A DNA stretch of 64,000 bases from CAZEER01 sp964511215 (GCA_964511215.1 CAZEER010000004.1:1-64000), one strand, 5' to 3'; shown: positions 28,901 to 37,272, numbered from the stretch's first letter. The notes: generated by a model from the sequence alone, not told the origin. Translations and numbers: made by a program.

Positions 28901-29544
28901 GGTCGTCCTAATTCTTGACTCATAAAAATTGAAATTGATCTTGGATCGAGGTTTGAAATATCAGAAAATGAAGATGCCAGTAGAGAGTAAGGCAAAGAAA
29001 CCATTCCATCTTCAGCTAAAAAAAATTGAAACCACTTTCCTGATTGAGTTTCAGGATTTTTAAATAAATTCCTTTTATTAATTTTTAGCCATGATTTGGC
29101 AATATCCCAGTTTATTATTCGATCCTCTAAAAATTCCACCTCTGAATAATTTGGGGTTTTATAATTTAAATTAGTTTCATTGAAATCAATTATTATTTTT
29201 ATATTTTGATAGTATATACCTGTGGAAGAAATAGGCGAAACTCGCAGAGTTGCTACGTTAAGATTCTGTAACTCTTGATTATTAATCCATTCAAATTCCT
29301 TTGACGGTTTTTGGGAAGATTGGAATGGTAACTTTTTTGGATTATAGTATTCAACTATTGTTTGTGGAATTTCATTATTTGGTAAGCCAATAATTAATGA
29401 AGTAGGGAAAATATCAGATTCAGTAAGCGCATCAATTTTTAGTTCTACTATTAGTCTTTCATTGCTATTTCGAATAATCTTTTTTGACACAGATGAATAA
29501 AGAATACTATTTAATAATAATATATAAATAAGATTGTAAAACAT
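25975..29544 (-). CDS. porU: Type IX secretion system sortase PorU (C25 family), interrupted by an assembly gap
   Basis: PorU is the outer-membrane cysteine protease that removes the C-terminal signal of T9SS cargo and attaches the cargo to the surface. An N-terminal signal peptide (about 1-20) is followed by a beta-rich domain. The gingipain-type catalytic dyad comes next: His in LSYIGHGSPYQLA near residue 771 and Cys in WIVGTCSFGHFDDP near 806. A C-terminal Ig/FlgD-like domain (NFPNPFTTSTQFTF, NGVYIYRLKA) closes it. A 100-N gap removes part of the region around residues 980-1015. The two flanks happen to be in the same frame, but compared with homologues more sequence appears to be missing than 34 residues. 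The gene heads the operon that leads into the dcw cluster. Confidence 0.9.
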   Translation of the reverse strand: MFYNLIYILLLNSILYSSVSKKIIRNSNERLIVELKIDALTESDIFPTSLIIGLPNNEIPQTIVEYYNPKKLPFQSSQKPSKEFEWINNQELQNLNVATLRVSPISSTGIYYQNIKIIIDFNETNLNYKTPNYSEVEFLEDRIINWDIAKSWLKINKRNLFKNPETQSGKWFQFFLAEDGMVSLPYSLLASSFSDISNLDPRSISIFMSQELGRPRSQGVNQPIPENLIELPIFIIGENDGSFDIDDKIIFYGRGPSGFDIAETDIQWNQNIYFNTNSCWLFIPNDSQIRGKRIEPYIQPDAGVLIDYGLSSKHYEADLINLQASGTEWVGTPIPSGGSMPLVLSLPDPKAGVNININARFRGHSLSETVSSYHELAILFNNLNGLQIGSSLSWSGSGARTFISESSNINLINGSNVFYIINTSSDPNSYPYFDNFEIQYGRELKFGENFEFTSPIVDQNVRFEFSGQSTNNTYLWDISDPSNVKSILIDDLGFCNVFTSSGSRNRYVLFDWSNINSQINIELKENQQFNTLRKNSIQANYIIIGPEQFRTAASDLTNLRNPAIFAGIETIYDEFSAGNPDPMAIRSFIQWTQENWLLPSPNCALILGDGGYDYRNVTGQSSIIIPTIQVQSSRTYATDDLLATIYGNIPEIATGRFPAKNEQEVLDFVNKVITIETSPEFGPWRQTVTLVADDAARPEPNHGSISTGQSHTLNSEELANLIPKSVYVDKIYMMEYPEVGDASAYGVIKPDATQALLNNLNNGTAILSYIGHGSPYQLAQEKLLYLDRGDLNQINTGNKLPLWIVGTCSFGHFDDPLSESFSEELIRAPMNAASMVISTTRPITVSGNERYTKDLFQAIFNNGNISDNKVGIILQSIKDGTSESQYFHLFGDPGMLLPMPKDTLASLTISPDTLRTLEIGSYTGMQSQIQGNGNGYIQLIDAERNIERTYDIASETYSLSYTLPGATLFRGQFSFSGQNFXXXXXXXXXXXXXXXXXXXXXXXXXXXXXXXXXXPIGINLTNEIGHEILITDLKSNNNFVLTNNFNYDKNSITTGTIIYSSKEKIINLKVKAWDSANNPSEKEIKLQRSQNNNLRIYNSFNFPNPFTTSTQFTFEVTQNFDLKLDIYTIGGRRIKSFERYNLQAGFHIINWNGLDKYGGQIANGVYIYRLKAIGKHATVSYIGRCAKFQ
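26503..26602. other. Assembly gap (100 N) inside porU
   Basis: Exactly 100 N separate porU segments encoding SFSGQNF (upstream) and PIGINLTNEIGHE (downstream). The round number marks a placeholder of unknown real length. In PorU homologues this segment carries beta strands of the domain before the T9SS-type C-terminal module. Confidence 0.98.
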
Positions 29545-29620
29545 TGCATAAAATTAAATGATATGAGTAATTAACTGCATTGGAAAGTATAGAAAATTTC
29601 AAGTAAGTTTTTAAATAGCT

Positions 29621-29660
29621 TATAATCGAAAATATTGTTTTTGTTCCGGGTAACAAAAAC
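29621..29660 (+). promoter_or_regulatory. Aconitase promoter -10 box and 5'-leader hairpin
   Basis: TATAAT at 29621-29626 is a perfect -10 hexamer, though the -35 region (about TTCAAG) is weak. From 29637 to 29660 a perfect 9-bp stem (GTTTTTGTT / AACAAAAAC) encloses the loop CCGGGT. If transcription starts near 29633 the hairpin would sit at the very 5' end of the mRNA. AAGGATGGAG, a possible ribosome-binding site, follows at 29663-29672. The hairpin could instead be an operator in DNA form. Confidence 0.5.
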
Positions 29661-29684
29661 TTTAAGGATGGAGTAGCATTATCA

Positions 29685-31940
29685 ATGTTTGATTTACATA
29701 TAATTAAAAATTTTTATTTGCAGATGAAAAACAGAGTAGAAACTGCAAAAAACATTCTTAACCGGCCATTGACATTAACAGAAAAAATCCTCTATAGCCA
29801 TCTTGCAGACAGAAATATTAGTAATTCAATAAATCGAGGTGAATCTTATGTAAATTTTATTCCTGATCGTGTAGCTATGCAGGATGCTACCGCACAAATG
29901 GCACTTCTCCAGTTCATGATGGCTGGCAAGAAAAAAGTCGCAGTGCCTTCAACAGTGCATTGTGATCATTTGATTCAAGCAAAAAACAATGCAAGTAGAG
30001 ATCTAGCTCAAGCTAAAGATGTTAATGGCGAAGTCTATCATTTTCTTGAATCTGTTTCCAATAAATACGGAATTGGATTCTGGAGACCAGGTGCAGGCAT
30101 TATTCATCAGGTAATTTTAGAAAATTATGCATTTCCAGGAGGTATGATGATAGGCACTGATAGTCATACTGTCAATGCTGGAGGTCTAGGAATGATTGCA
30201 ATTGGTGTTGGGGGTGCAGATGCTGTTGATGTCATGGCAGGTATGCCTTGGGAACTAAAGTTTCCGAAATTAATTGGCATCAAATTAACCGGTGAATTAA
30301 ATGGTTGGACATCAGCTAAAGATGTTATACTTAAAGTTGCTGGTATTCTGACGGTTAAAGGAGGCACTGGTGCAATTGTAGAATATTTTGGTTCTGGTGC
30401 AAATAAGTTATCCTGTACAGGCAAGGGAACTATTTGTAATATGGGAGCAGAGATTGGTGCTACTACATCTATTTTTGGTTATGATGAAAGCATGGAAAAA
30501 TATTTGCGAGCTACTGGTAGATCAAGTGTGGCTGATTTGATTGATAATTCTAAAAATCTATTTTGTGCTGATGATGAAGTAATCGAAAACCCAAAAAATT
30601 ATTTTGATGAATTTATTGAGATTGATCTTTCAGATTTGGAACCTCATTTGAATGGTCCTTTTACACCTGATAGGGCTACACCTGTATCAAAAATGAAAAA
30701 TATAGCTGAGAAAAATGGTTGGCCAACAAAAATTGATGTTGGCCTCATTGGATCTTGCACAAACTCGTCCTATGAAGATATATCCAGAGCATCATCAATA
30801 GCAGAACAAGCAACTAAGAAAGGGTTAAAAACGACTGCCCATTTCACAATAACACCAGGTTCAGAACAAGTTAGAAGCACAATTGAAAGAGATGGGTTTA
30901 TAGAAATTTTTAAGAAATTAGGGGCAGAGGTATTTGCAAATGCTTGCGGACCCTGTATTGGACAATGGGATCGAAAAGGCTCAGAAAAAGAACCAAAAAA
31001 TACAATTATTCATTCCTTTAATAGAAATTTTGCAAAACGTGCAGATGGGAATCCTAATACTCATGCATTCGTTGCTTCTCCTGAATTAGTCACTGCTTTA
31101 GCGATTGCTGGAGATTTAACCTTCAATCCTTTGAAGGATTGTTTAATAAATGAAGAGGGTGAAAGTGTATTACTTGAACCTCCTGTCGGATTTGATCTTC
31201 CTAAAAATGGATTTATTGTTGATGATTTGGGTTATCAAAAACCTTTAGATGATGGCTCAAATATTGAAGTAATTATCGACCCAAAATCGGAGAGATTGCA
31301 ATTATTGACACCGTTTGAAGAATGGGATGGTGAAAATATAAATGGTATCAGATTATTAATTAAAGCTAAAGGAAAGTGTACAACTGACCATATATCTATG
31401 GCTGGACCTTGGTTACGATTCCGAGGACATCTTGATAATATTTCAAATAATATGTTGACGGGAGCAATAAATTATTTTAATGATGAGCCTAATCTAGTGA
31501 AAAATCATTTAAATGGTATATATGGTACTGTACCAGATACACAGCGTGCTTATAAAGCTTCAGGGATACCAACAATTGTTGTAGGCGATGAAAATTATGG
31601 TGAAGGATCTTCAAGAGAACATGCAGCAATGGAACCTCGTTACCTTGGGGTGCGTGTGATACTTGTTCGTTCTTTTGCACGTATACATGAGACTAATTTA
31701 AAAAAACAAGGGATGTTGGCTTTAACATTTCATGATAAATCTGACTATGATAAAATTCTTGAAGATGATATTTTTCATTTTCTCAATTTGGACTCATTTT
31801 GTGAAAATAAACGTCTTAAAATATCTGCAAATCATTCTGATGGTACAAAAGATATTATTGAATGTAATCACACCTACAATAATTCTCAGATAGAATGGTT
31901 TAAGGCAGGATCTGCTCTAAATTTAATTAATTCAAATTAA
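29685..31940 (+). CDS. acn: Aconitate hydratase, mitochondrial type
   Basis: This 751-residue [4Fe-4S] enzyme isomerises citrate and isocitrate in the TCA cycle. The cluster ligands lie in LIGSCTNSSYEDI and ANACGPCIGQWDR. GTDSHTVNAGGLGMIAIGVGG is in the core, and the C-terminal swivel domain has GEGSSREHAAMEPRYLG. The length and the N-terminal LTLTEKILYSHL match the mitochondrial-type aconitases common in FCB bacteria rather than AcnA or AcnB of Escherichia coli. The ATG at 29685 has AAGGATGGAG upstream; a second ATG at 29724 would also give a full domain. It is divergent from porU. Confidence 0.97.
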   Translation: MFDLHIIKNFYLQMKNRVETAKNILNRPLTLTEKILYSHLADRNISNSINRGESYVNFIPDRVAMQDATAQMALLQFMMAGKKKVAVPSTVHCDHLIQAKNNASRDLAQAKDVNGEVYHFLESVSNKYGIGFWRPGAGIIHQVILENYAFPGGMMIGTDSHTVNAGGLGMIAIGVGGADAVDVMAGMPWELKFPKLIGIKLTGELNGWTSAKDVILKVAGILTVKGGTGAIVEYFGSGANKLSCTGKGTICNMGAEIGATTSIFGYDESMEKYLRATGRSSVADLIDNSKNLFCADDEVIENPKNYFDEFIEIDLSDLEPHLNGPFTPDRATPVSKMKNIAEKNGWPTKIDVGLIGSCTNSSYEDISRASSIAEQATKKGLKTTAHFTITPGSEQVRSTIERDGFIEIFKKLGAEVFANACGPCIGQWDRKGSEKEPKNTIIHSFNRNFAKRADGNPNTHAFVASPELVTALAIAGDLTFNPLKDCLINEEGESVLLEPPVGFDLPKNGFIVDDLGYQKPLDDGSNIEVIIDPKSERLQLLTPFEEWDGENINGIRLLIKAKGKCTTDHISMAGPWLRFRGHLDNISNNMLTGAINYFNDEPNLVKNHLNGIYGTVPDTQRAYKASGIPTIVVGDENYGEGSSREHAAMEPRYLGVRVILVRSFARIHETNLKKQGMLALTFHDKSDYDKILEDDIFHFLNLDSFCENKRLKISANHSDGTKDIIECNHTYNNSQIEWFKAGSALNLINSN

Positions 31941-32077
31941 ACTGCTAATTCCAGCAAAAATAAAAAAGAGTACTTGCATATCTTGGAAATGATTATATTT
32001 AGAAAATTATTATTTTATTTCATAATAAAATTATATCCTTAAAAATTTTCTACCTTGATAAATAGAGGGAATTACTT

Positions 32078-32527
32078 ATGTCAAAACTTTGGGATGACTT
32101 AAAAGAAAATATGAAAGATTGGAGTGTCTCAGCAGTTGAAAAAGCCGAAGAAATGAGTAAAATAGCAATGGCTAAAACCGAAGAAATGACACGTATTTCT
32201 AAAATAAAGTTTGAAATACATCAACTCCAAAGGGAAATCAATAATATATACCAAGAATTAGGTAGGCTTGCTTATTCCCATACAAAAAAAGATCATATGG
32301 CAACATTTTCAGGCAATAACGATTTTTTTCAATTAGTTAATAATATTGAAACAATAAAAGAAAAAATATTAGTTAAAGAAAATGATATTGATGAAATAAA
32401 AAGTGAATATGGTATTGAAAATGATTTGGATGAAAAAAATCATCTTAATAATCCAATCATTACTGATGAGGTATCTGCTAAGAAAGATAATTTGTATAGA
32501 AATATTGAAGAAAAATTAGATAAATAA
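32078..32527 (+). CDS. Uncharacterised coiled-coil protein
   Basis: I do not recognise a family for this 149-residue protein. It is soluble, has no signal peptide or membrane helix, and is highly charged. A first amphipathic stretch (WDDLKENMKDWSVSAVEKA) has near-repeats of AKTEEM/EKAEEM. A coiled coil (about 42-68 and 85-110; FEIHQLQREINNIYQELGRL) and an acidic tail follow. The helical start recalls small envelope- or cytoskeleton-associated proteins found near M23 peptidases. The ATG at 32078 is preceded by AGAGGGAA. It stands 72 bp upstream of the M23 gene. Confidence 0.75.
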   Translation: MSKLWDDLKENMKDWSVSAVEKAEEMSKIAMAKTEEMTRISKIKFEIHQLQREINNIYQELGRLAYSHTKKDHMATFSGNNDFFQLVNNIETIKEKILVKENDIDEIKSEYGIENDLDEKNHLNNPIITDEVSAKKDNLYRNIEEKLDK

Positions 32528-32599
32528 AACATTTTTAAGTTTTTTTTAAAAATCGTAAAATTTTCTAAACATTACTTTTTAATAAGATTGTTTAAATAA

Positions 32600-33511
32600 T
32601 TGAAAAATTTTATAATACAGAAAGAATCAAACACAAACGTGCGCCAATGGCATTTGCATTATGGTCAAATCATTGCTATTAGTAGTGCAATAATTTTGTT
32701 AATAACAGTTGCTATATTTTTATCAGCCGATGCTCTGAGTAATTATCTATATGAAAAAAGGCTTAGTGAATTCAAATCAAATTATCTTCATATTGCGAAA
32801 AATGTAGAATCCTTAAGAAGTAAACTAGTAAAAATTGATGAAAAAATTGATATATTAGAAAATAAGGATAATGCAGTTCGTACTTATGCAGGTATGCCCA
32901 AGATTGATCTTGATATTAGAAAACTAGGTATAGGGGGCAATTCATTAAAACCAAAAATGTCATTAGACAACCTTGCACCTGTGATTACTGAAGAATTGGT
33001 TGCTCTTGAAATGGATATTGAAAAATTATCTCGCGAAATAAACTTGGAGATGAACAGTTACAATGAGATATATGATAAAGTCAAAGATAATATTCAAAGA
33101 ATTTCACAAATCCCTTCAATAAGACCTGTGAATGGTGGATTCTTGAATTCGTCCTTTGGGTATAGAAATGATCCAATTGATAATATTATGAGATTCCATC
33201 AAGGACAAGATATTACTGTCGACTCTGGTACTCCTATCTATGCTCCAGCGAATGGAACTGTCAAGAGAGCTTATTACGCAGGAGGATTTGGGAAGCATAT
33301 TAAATTAGATCATGGGGATGGATATACGACTCTCTTTGCTCATTTGTCAAAAATAAATGTAAAACATGGTCAAAAGGTAAAACGTGGAGATATAATAGGA
33401 TTAACAGGTAATACTGGACGATCCACTGCTCCTCACCTGCATTATGAAATTCATCATTATGGAGAACCAAAAAATCCTTTAGACTTCTTTTTTCACCTTT
33501 CCTCAAAATAG
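32600..33511 (+). CDS. M23 family metallopeptidase (LytM domain)
   Basis: This 303-residue peptidoglycan endopeptidase or its regulator is anchored by one membrane helix (about 21-44), followed by a coiled coil (about 55-95) and a C-terminal LytM domain. The zinc ligands are visible: His and Asp in RFHQGQDITV, and the HLH of PHLHYEIHHYG. NGGFLNSSFGYRNDP and FAHLSKINVKHGQKVKRGD are also typical. All metal ligands are present, so it is probably an active enzyme. The start is TTG at 32600; no in-frame ATG precedes the membrane helix. Confidence 0.93.
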   Translation: MKNFIIQKESNTNVRQWHLHYGQIIAISSAIILLITVAIFLSADALSNYLYEKRLSEFKSNYLHIAKNVESLRSKLVKIDEKIDILENKDNAVRTYAGMPKIDLDIRKLGIGGNSLKPKMSLDNLAPVITEELVALEMDIEKLSREINLEMNSYNEIYDKVKDNIQRISQIPSIRPVNGGFLNSSFGYRNDPIDNIMRFHQGQDITVDSGTPIYAPANGTVKRAYYAGGFGKHIKLDHGDGYTTLFAHLSKINVKHGQKVKRGDIIGLTGNTGRSTAPHLHYEIHHYGEPKNPLDFFFHLSSK

Positions 33512-33530
33512 AATCTAGACTTTTGAAATT

Positions 33531-34853
33531 ATGAGTAAGACGTATTACATAGAAACATACGGCTGCCAAATGAATGTTGCTGATTCAGAATTAATTAAGT
33601 CTATCTTGCATGATGAAGGCTACAGAATATCAGAAAATATGATGCAGGCAGATGCTATATTTGTGAATACTTGTGCAATTCGTGACCATGCTGAGGAAAA
33701 GGTACATTCTCAATTAGGTCGTTTTGATCTTATTAAAAAACAAAAACCGGATACTATTATAGGCGTTCTTGGATGTATGGCCCAAAATCTTAAACATGAA
33801 CTATTAGATAGCAGACCATTTGTGGATATTATTTTGGGACCGGATTCTTATCGTAGATTGCCAGAACTATTAAAGAGAAAAGAAAAACAGAAAAAAAGTA
33901 TAGTTGATACTTCCTTATCACGTTTTGAAGTATATGATGACCTTTTTCCACATCGAGATAAAGGTGTAAATGCATGGATATCAATAATGCGTGGTTGTGA
34001 TAAATTTTGTTCTTTCTGTATTGTCCCATTCACACGTGGTAGGGAAAGAAGTAGAAATATTAAGAGTATTGTAAATGAAGTGAAACAAGTGGTTAGAGAT
34101 GGTTATAGTGAAATTACTCTTTTAGGACAGAATGTAAATTCATATCATTATAATAACTATAATTTTAGTCAATTATTGGATGCTGTCGCACAAATACCAG
34201 CACTTAAAAGGATACGTTATACATCTCCACACCCACAGGATATTACAGATGAATTACTTAATACCATGTTAAAATACAATAATATATGTAATTATATTCA
34301 TCTACCACTTCAGGCAGGTAGTGATAAAGTGCTGAAAAGAATGAATCGTTCTTATACTAGAGATAATTTTATCGGATTGACGGAACAAATTAGAAAAAAA
34401 TTACCTGGAGTAGGAATATCTACAGATATTATTGTTGGTTTCCCAGGTGAGACAGATGAAGATTTCCAAGAAACCCTGTATGTTATGAAAAAAGTAAGGT
34501 TTGATTCAGCATTTAATTTTAAATACTCTCCCAGACCAGGAACCAAAGCTAGTGAATATGATGATCAAATAAATGAAAGTATAAAACAAAAACGATTAGA
34601 ACAAATTATTAAACTTCAAAAAAAACATACTTATCGTAGAAACCTTGAACTTATTGGAACTATTCAAACTGTTTTAGTGGAGAGAGAATCAAAAATATCT
34701 GATAATTATTGGGCAGGTAGAACTGATTCAAATAAATGGGTTGTATTTTCAAAAGATGATGCTCATATTAATGATTTGGTTTTAATTCAGGTTACTGATG
34801 CAAGAGGTATTACTCTACGTGGTAAAATGATAAGTCACGCAGAAGCTGCATGA
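33531..34853 (+). CDS. miaB: tRNA-2-methylthio-N6-dimethylallyladenosine synthase
   Basis: MiaB is a radical-SAM methylthiotransferase modifying A37 of tRNAs that read UNN codons. The 440-residue protein has the N-terminal UPF0004 domain (YIETYGCQMNVADSE, with further Cys in VNTCAIRDHAEEK and VLGCMAQ). The radical-SAM CxxxCxxC is in MRGCDKFCSFCIVPFTRG and a C-terminal TRAM domain is present. Both [4Fe-4S] clusters therefore have full ligands. It begins 19 bp after the M23 gene and overlaps the next gene by 4 bp. Confidence 0.98.
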   Translation: MSKTYYIETYGCQMNVADSELIKSILHDEGYRISENMMQADAIFVNTCAIRDHAEEKVHSQLGRFDLIKKQKPDTIIGVLGCMAQNLKHELLDSRPFVDIILGPDSYRRLPELLKRKEKQKKSIVDTSLSRFEVYDDLFPHRDKGVNAWISIMRGCDKFCSFCIVPFTRGRERSRNIKSIVNEVKQVVRDGYSEITLLGQNVNSYHYNNYNFSQLLDAVAQIPALKRIRYTSPHPQDITDELLNTMLKYNNICNYIHLPLQAGSDKVLKRMNRSYTRDNFIGLTEQIRKKLPGVGISTDIIVGFPGETDEDFQETLYVMKKVRFDSAFNFKYSPRPGTKASEYDDQINESIKQKRLEQIIKLQKKHTYRRNLELIGTIQTVLVERESKISDNYWAGRTDSNKWVVFSKDDAHINDLVLIQVTDARGITLRGKMISHAEAA

Positions 34854-35170
34854 TGAATCTAGTAAAAACATTTTTTCTGATAATTCTAATTTTATCAATC
34901 ATTTTTTTCTTACAACTCAATGATGCCAAAGTAAGTGTTAATTTAATATTTGCCAAATTTCCAAATTCACCAGTGAGTATGATTATTTTTGCATCACTTG
35001 CAATTGGAATATTATTTGGATATTTATTTGCAGCCCTTTCAATCTTGGCAGCAAAAGCGGATATAAGAAGTCTACAGAATAAAAATAAACGTTTATCTGA
35101 TGAATTAAATGATCTCAGGAATGTAGCTATTGATGAAGGTATTTACGATATAGAGGATGGAGAATATTAA
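34850..35170 (+). CDS. LapA-like membrane protein (DUF1049)
   Basis: This 106-residue protein has two membrane helices (about 6-22 and 41-65) joined by a short periplasmic segment (LQLNDAKVSVNLIFAKFPN), then a cytoplasmic coiled coil (KADIRSLQNKNKRLSDELND). That is the LapA (YciS) layout. In Escherichia coli LapA pairs with LapB to control LPS synthesis through FtsH and LpxC. The gene directly precedes a TPR gene resembling lapB, which supports the call. It overlaps miaB by 4 bp. Confidence 0.85.
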   Translation: MMNLVKTFFLIILILSIIFFLQLNDAKVSVNLIFAKFPNSPVSMIIFASLAIGILFGYLFAALSILAAKADIRSLQNKNKRLSDELNDLRNVAIDEGIYDIEDGEY

Positions 35171-35172
35171 CT

Positions 35173-36207
35173 TTGAATTCCATTTATCTTTATTTGATTT
35201 TGGCGCTATCATTAAGTGCTTTAATTTACTTCGTACCGTTTAAAAGAAAAAAGCATCTAGAATCAAATACTCTTTTTACTGAAGCACTAAATGCTATGGT
35301 GCGCGGTGATAAAGGAAAAGCCGTTAATTTATTAAAGCAAGTTGTTAAGCAGAATTCAGATCATGTACAAGCTTATCTACAGTTAGGAAATATTATTAGA
35401 GATGATAATCCAGATCAGGCAGCAAAGATACATCAATCACTTACTGTCCGTCCAAATTTAACAAATGAAATAAGAGTTGATCTTCATAAAGCATTGGCAA
35501 ATGATTATTATAATATTAATCAATATGAAAAATCCAAAACAGAAGCTAAACAAATCCTCCTTCTAGAAAAACGTAACCTATGGGCTCTTAATTTTTTAAT
35601 TACTCTTGCTGAAAAAAATCAAGATTGGGATGAAGCGGCAAATTGGACAAAACAAATGCATAGGGTAACTGGTAATAAAAAAAATGAAGATGTTGCTAAG
35701 TTTGATGTTTATAAAGGTTTAGATTGTTTAAAAAATGGTAAGTTAGATGAAGCAAAATATTTTTTTAAAACAGCAATAAAACTATCACCTGCTTACAGCA
35801 TGAGTTATCGTTATCTTGGAGATGTTTATGAAAAAACACGTGACCTTGTTAAAGCTGTTGAAAATTGGGAAAAATTTGCAGCGAAAGATCTTGAAAATGG
35901 GAAAAGAGTTTATGGTAATATTGAATCTGCTTTGTTTGATCTAGGACGTTATAGTGAAGTTGAAAATTTTTATAAAAGACTTTTAAATATAAATCCATCA
36001 AATTTTGATGCAGTAATCCGATTAGCAAATGTTCTTGAGGAAAAAGGTGAGAGTGGTGCTGCTATGACACTTGTGGAGAATACTATAATATCGAATAATA
36101 AAGATGTTCGATCTGAATTAATGAAACTTAAATTAAATCTTACAAAATCTACACCAATAGAATTAGGTCATCAGATTGATGACATTATTGAAACATTATC
36201 TAAATAA
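35173..36207 (+). CDS. LapB-like TPR membrane protein lacking the rubredoxin domain
   Basis: The 344-residue protein has an N-terminal membrane helix (about 2-18; MNSIYLYLILALSLSALIYF) followed by TPR-type helices from about residue 35 to the end (NAMVRGDKGKAVNLLKQVV; AYLQLGNIIRDDNPDQAA; SYRYLGDVYEKTRDLVKAVE). This matches LapB/YciM, but the C-terminal CxxC rubredoxin-like zinc domain of Escherichia coli LapB is absent. The start is TTG at 35173, two bases after the lapA-like stop. The pair is probably translationally coupled, and the role in LPS balance is inferred by analogy. Confidence 0.8.
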   Translation: MNSIYLYLILALSLSALIYFVPFKRKKHLESNTLFTEALNAMVRGDKGKAVNLLKQVVKQNSDHVQAYLQLGNIIRDDNPDQAAKIHQSLTVRPNLTNEIRVDLHKALANDYYNINQYEKSKTEAKQILLLEKRNLWALNFLITLAEKNQDWDEAANWTKQMHRVTGNKKNEDVAKFDVYKGLDCLKNGKLDEAKYFFKTAIKLSPAYSMSYRYLGDVYEKTRDLVKAVENWEKFAAKDLENGKRVYGNIESALFDLGRYSEVENFYKRLLNINPSNFDAVIRLANVLEEKGESGAAMTLVENTIISNNKDVRSELMKLKLNLTKSTPIELGHQIDDIIETLSK

Positions 36208-36208
36208 T

Positions 36209-36991
36209 ATGAAAAATAAATGTTTTTCTTGCTTAATTGTAACTGTATTAAATGCTCAGAATGTGGATATGTATATATCATTAATTCATGAAGGACAGGT
36301 TGATGGTGTTAAGGAGAGTATGCAGGAATTAGTTTCAAAATATCCTAATGATCCAGAAGTATTGTATTTAAAAGGTTTGTTAACTTCCCATGGAAGCAAA
36401 TCTTTAGAAATATATAATACTATACTTGAAAAATTCCCTAAATCAAAATATGCGGGTGATGCTGCAGTGAAAATTGGAGAGTATTTTTATGCTCGTGGAC
36501 TTTATTCACAAGCAGGGAAACAATTATGTAGTATACCTAGAAACTATCCAAGGTTTCAAGATATTCAGAGGGTATTAGATTTAATGGTTAGTTCATTTGA
36601 GGCTATTGGTGAAGAGGACTCGGCAAAATATTATATAGGTATTTATCAAGGTATGTTCCCTTATCTAGATATTGATAAATATGGACTAAGCACTAACAAT
36701 AAAAATATGAGCCAAACTTTATCACAAAGAAATATTAAAGAGCCTAAGCCTTATGTAATTCAAATCGGTGCGTTTGGAAATATAAAAAATGCTAAAAGAC
36801 TCAAGTTACAAGTTAGTCAGATTGGATACGATGTTGAGCTTACGCCAATTCAAACAAATGGTCGAGGATTGCATGCTGTGAGGGTAGTACGCTTTAAATC
36901 AAAATCATCTGCAGAACGTATTGGCAAAGTTATAAAAAAGAAATTAGGTTTAGATTTTAGGGTTTTATATCGTCCAAAAAGTATTGGTTAG
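36209..36991 (+). CDS. Secreted protein with TPR-like helices and SPOR domain
   Basis: The start at 36209 gives a signal peptide (MKNKCFSCLIVTVLNA) and lies 1 bp after the preceding stop. A longer frame from 36176 would begin inside the lapB-like gene and lose the signal. The middle contains TPR-like helices (EVLYLKGLLTSHGSKS; SKYAGDAAVKIGEYFYARG), as in YbgF-type proteins. The last 70 residues are a SPOR domain (PYVIQIGAFGNIKNAKRLK), which binds denuded septal peptidoglycan. A role at the division septum is therefore likely, although no gene name can be given. Confidence 0.88.
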   Translation: MKNKCFSCLIVTVLNAQNVDMYISLIHEGQVDGVKESMQELVSKYPNDPEVLYLKGLLTSHGSKSLEIYNTILEKFPKSKYAGDAAVKIGEYFYARGLYSQAGKQLCSIPRNYPRFQDIQRVLDLMVSSFEAIGEEDSAKYYIGIYQGMFPYLDIDKYGLSTNNKNMSQTLSQRNIKEPKPYVIQIGAFGNIKNAKRLKLQVSQIGYDVELTPIQTNGRGLHAVRVVRFKSKSSAERIGKVIKKKLGLDFRVLYRPKSIG

Positions 36992-37003
36992 AAAATGTTC
37001 ATT

Positions 37004-37096
37004 GGGAATGATTGAGTGGCTGGTGCCCTCCACGGCCTTCAAAGCCGCTGTCTTTAGTTATACTAAAGAGCTGGGTTCGATTCCCAGGCGTTCCCG
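37004..37096 (+). tRNA. selC: tRNA-Sec (anticodon UCA)
   Basis: A 93-nt cloverleaf begins GGGAATGA and ends TTCCCG. The anticodon loop CTTCAAA (37037-37043) presents UCA. A long variable arm has a 7-bp stem TCTTTAG/CTAAAGA around TTATA. The T-arm is CTGGG TTCGATT CCCAG. Seven acceptor pairs form, including one G-U, and the eighth position is an A-G mismatch. The D-stem can form six pairs around TGGT with one bulged T, as in bacterial tRNA-Sec. TGA is a normal stop and TGG encodes Trp in this window, so a UGA-Trp tRNA is unlikely. It is 12 bp downstream of the SPOR gene. Confidence 0.88.
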
Positions 37097-37272
37097 CAAT
37101 AATTTTAATAAATATTTATAGGCACATATTACTTGCTTTATCTCTAAAGAGATGATTAATATCAAGAGGGTCGAATTTGACCAACAAATGCGGAGTTTCA
37201 AATGAGTGTTAGCTGCTCAGAAAATATTGCTGTTTCAAAAGTAATTATCCTTAATTCGATAAAATCACTTTC

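Noticed and set aside
36176..36208. Longer start for the SPOR protein
   Set aside because: It overlaps the lapB-like gene and would bury the signal peptide.
37004..37096. Trp tRNA for a UGA-reassigned code
   Set aside because: Genes here end in TGA and use TGG for Trp, and the long variable arm fits Sec.
37100..37272. Selenoprotein gene beside selC
   Set aside because: The interval has no open frame with an in-frame TGA and homology; no recoded gene was recognised in the window.
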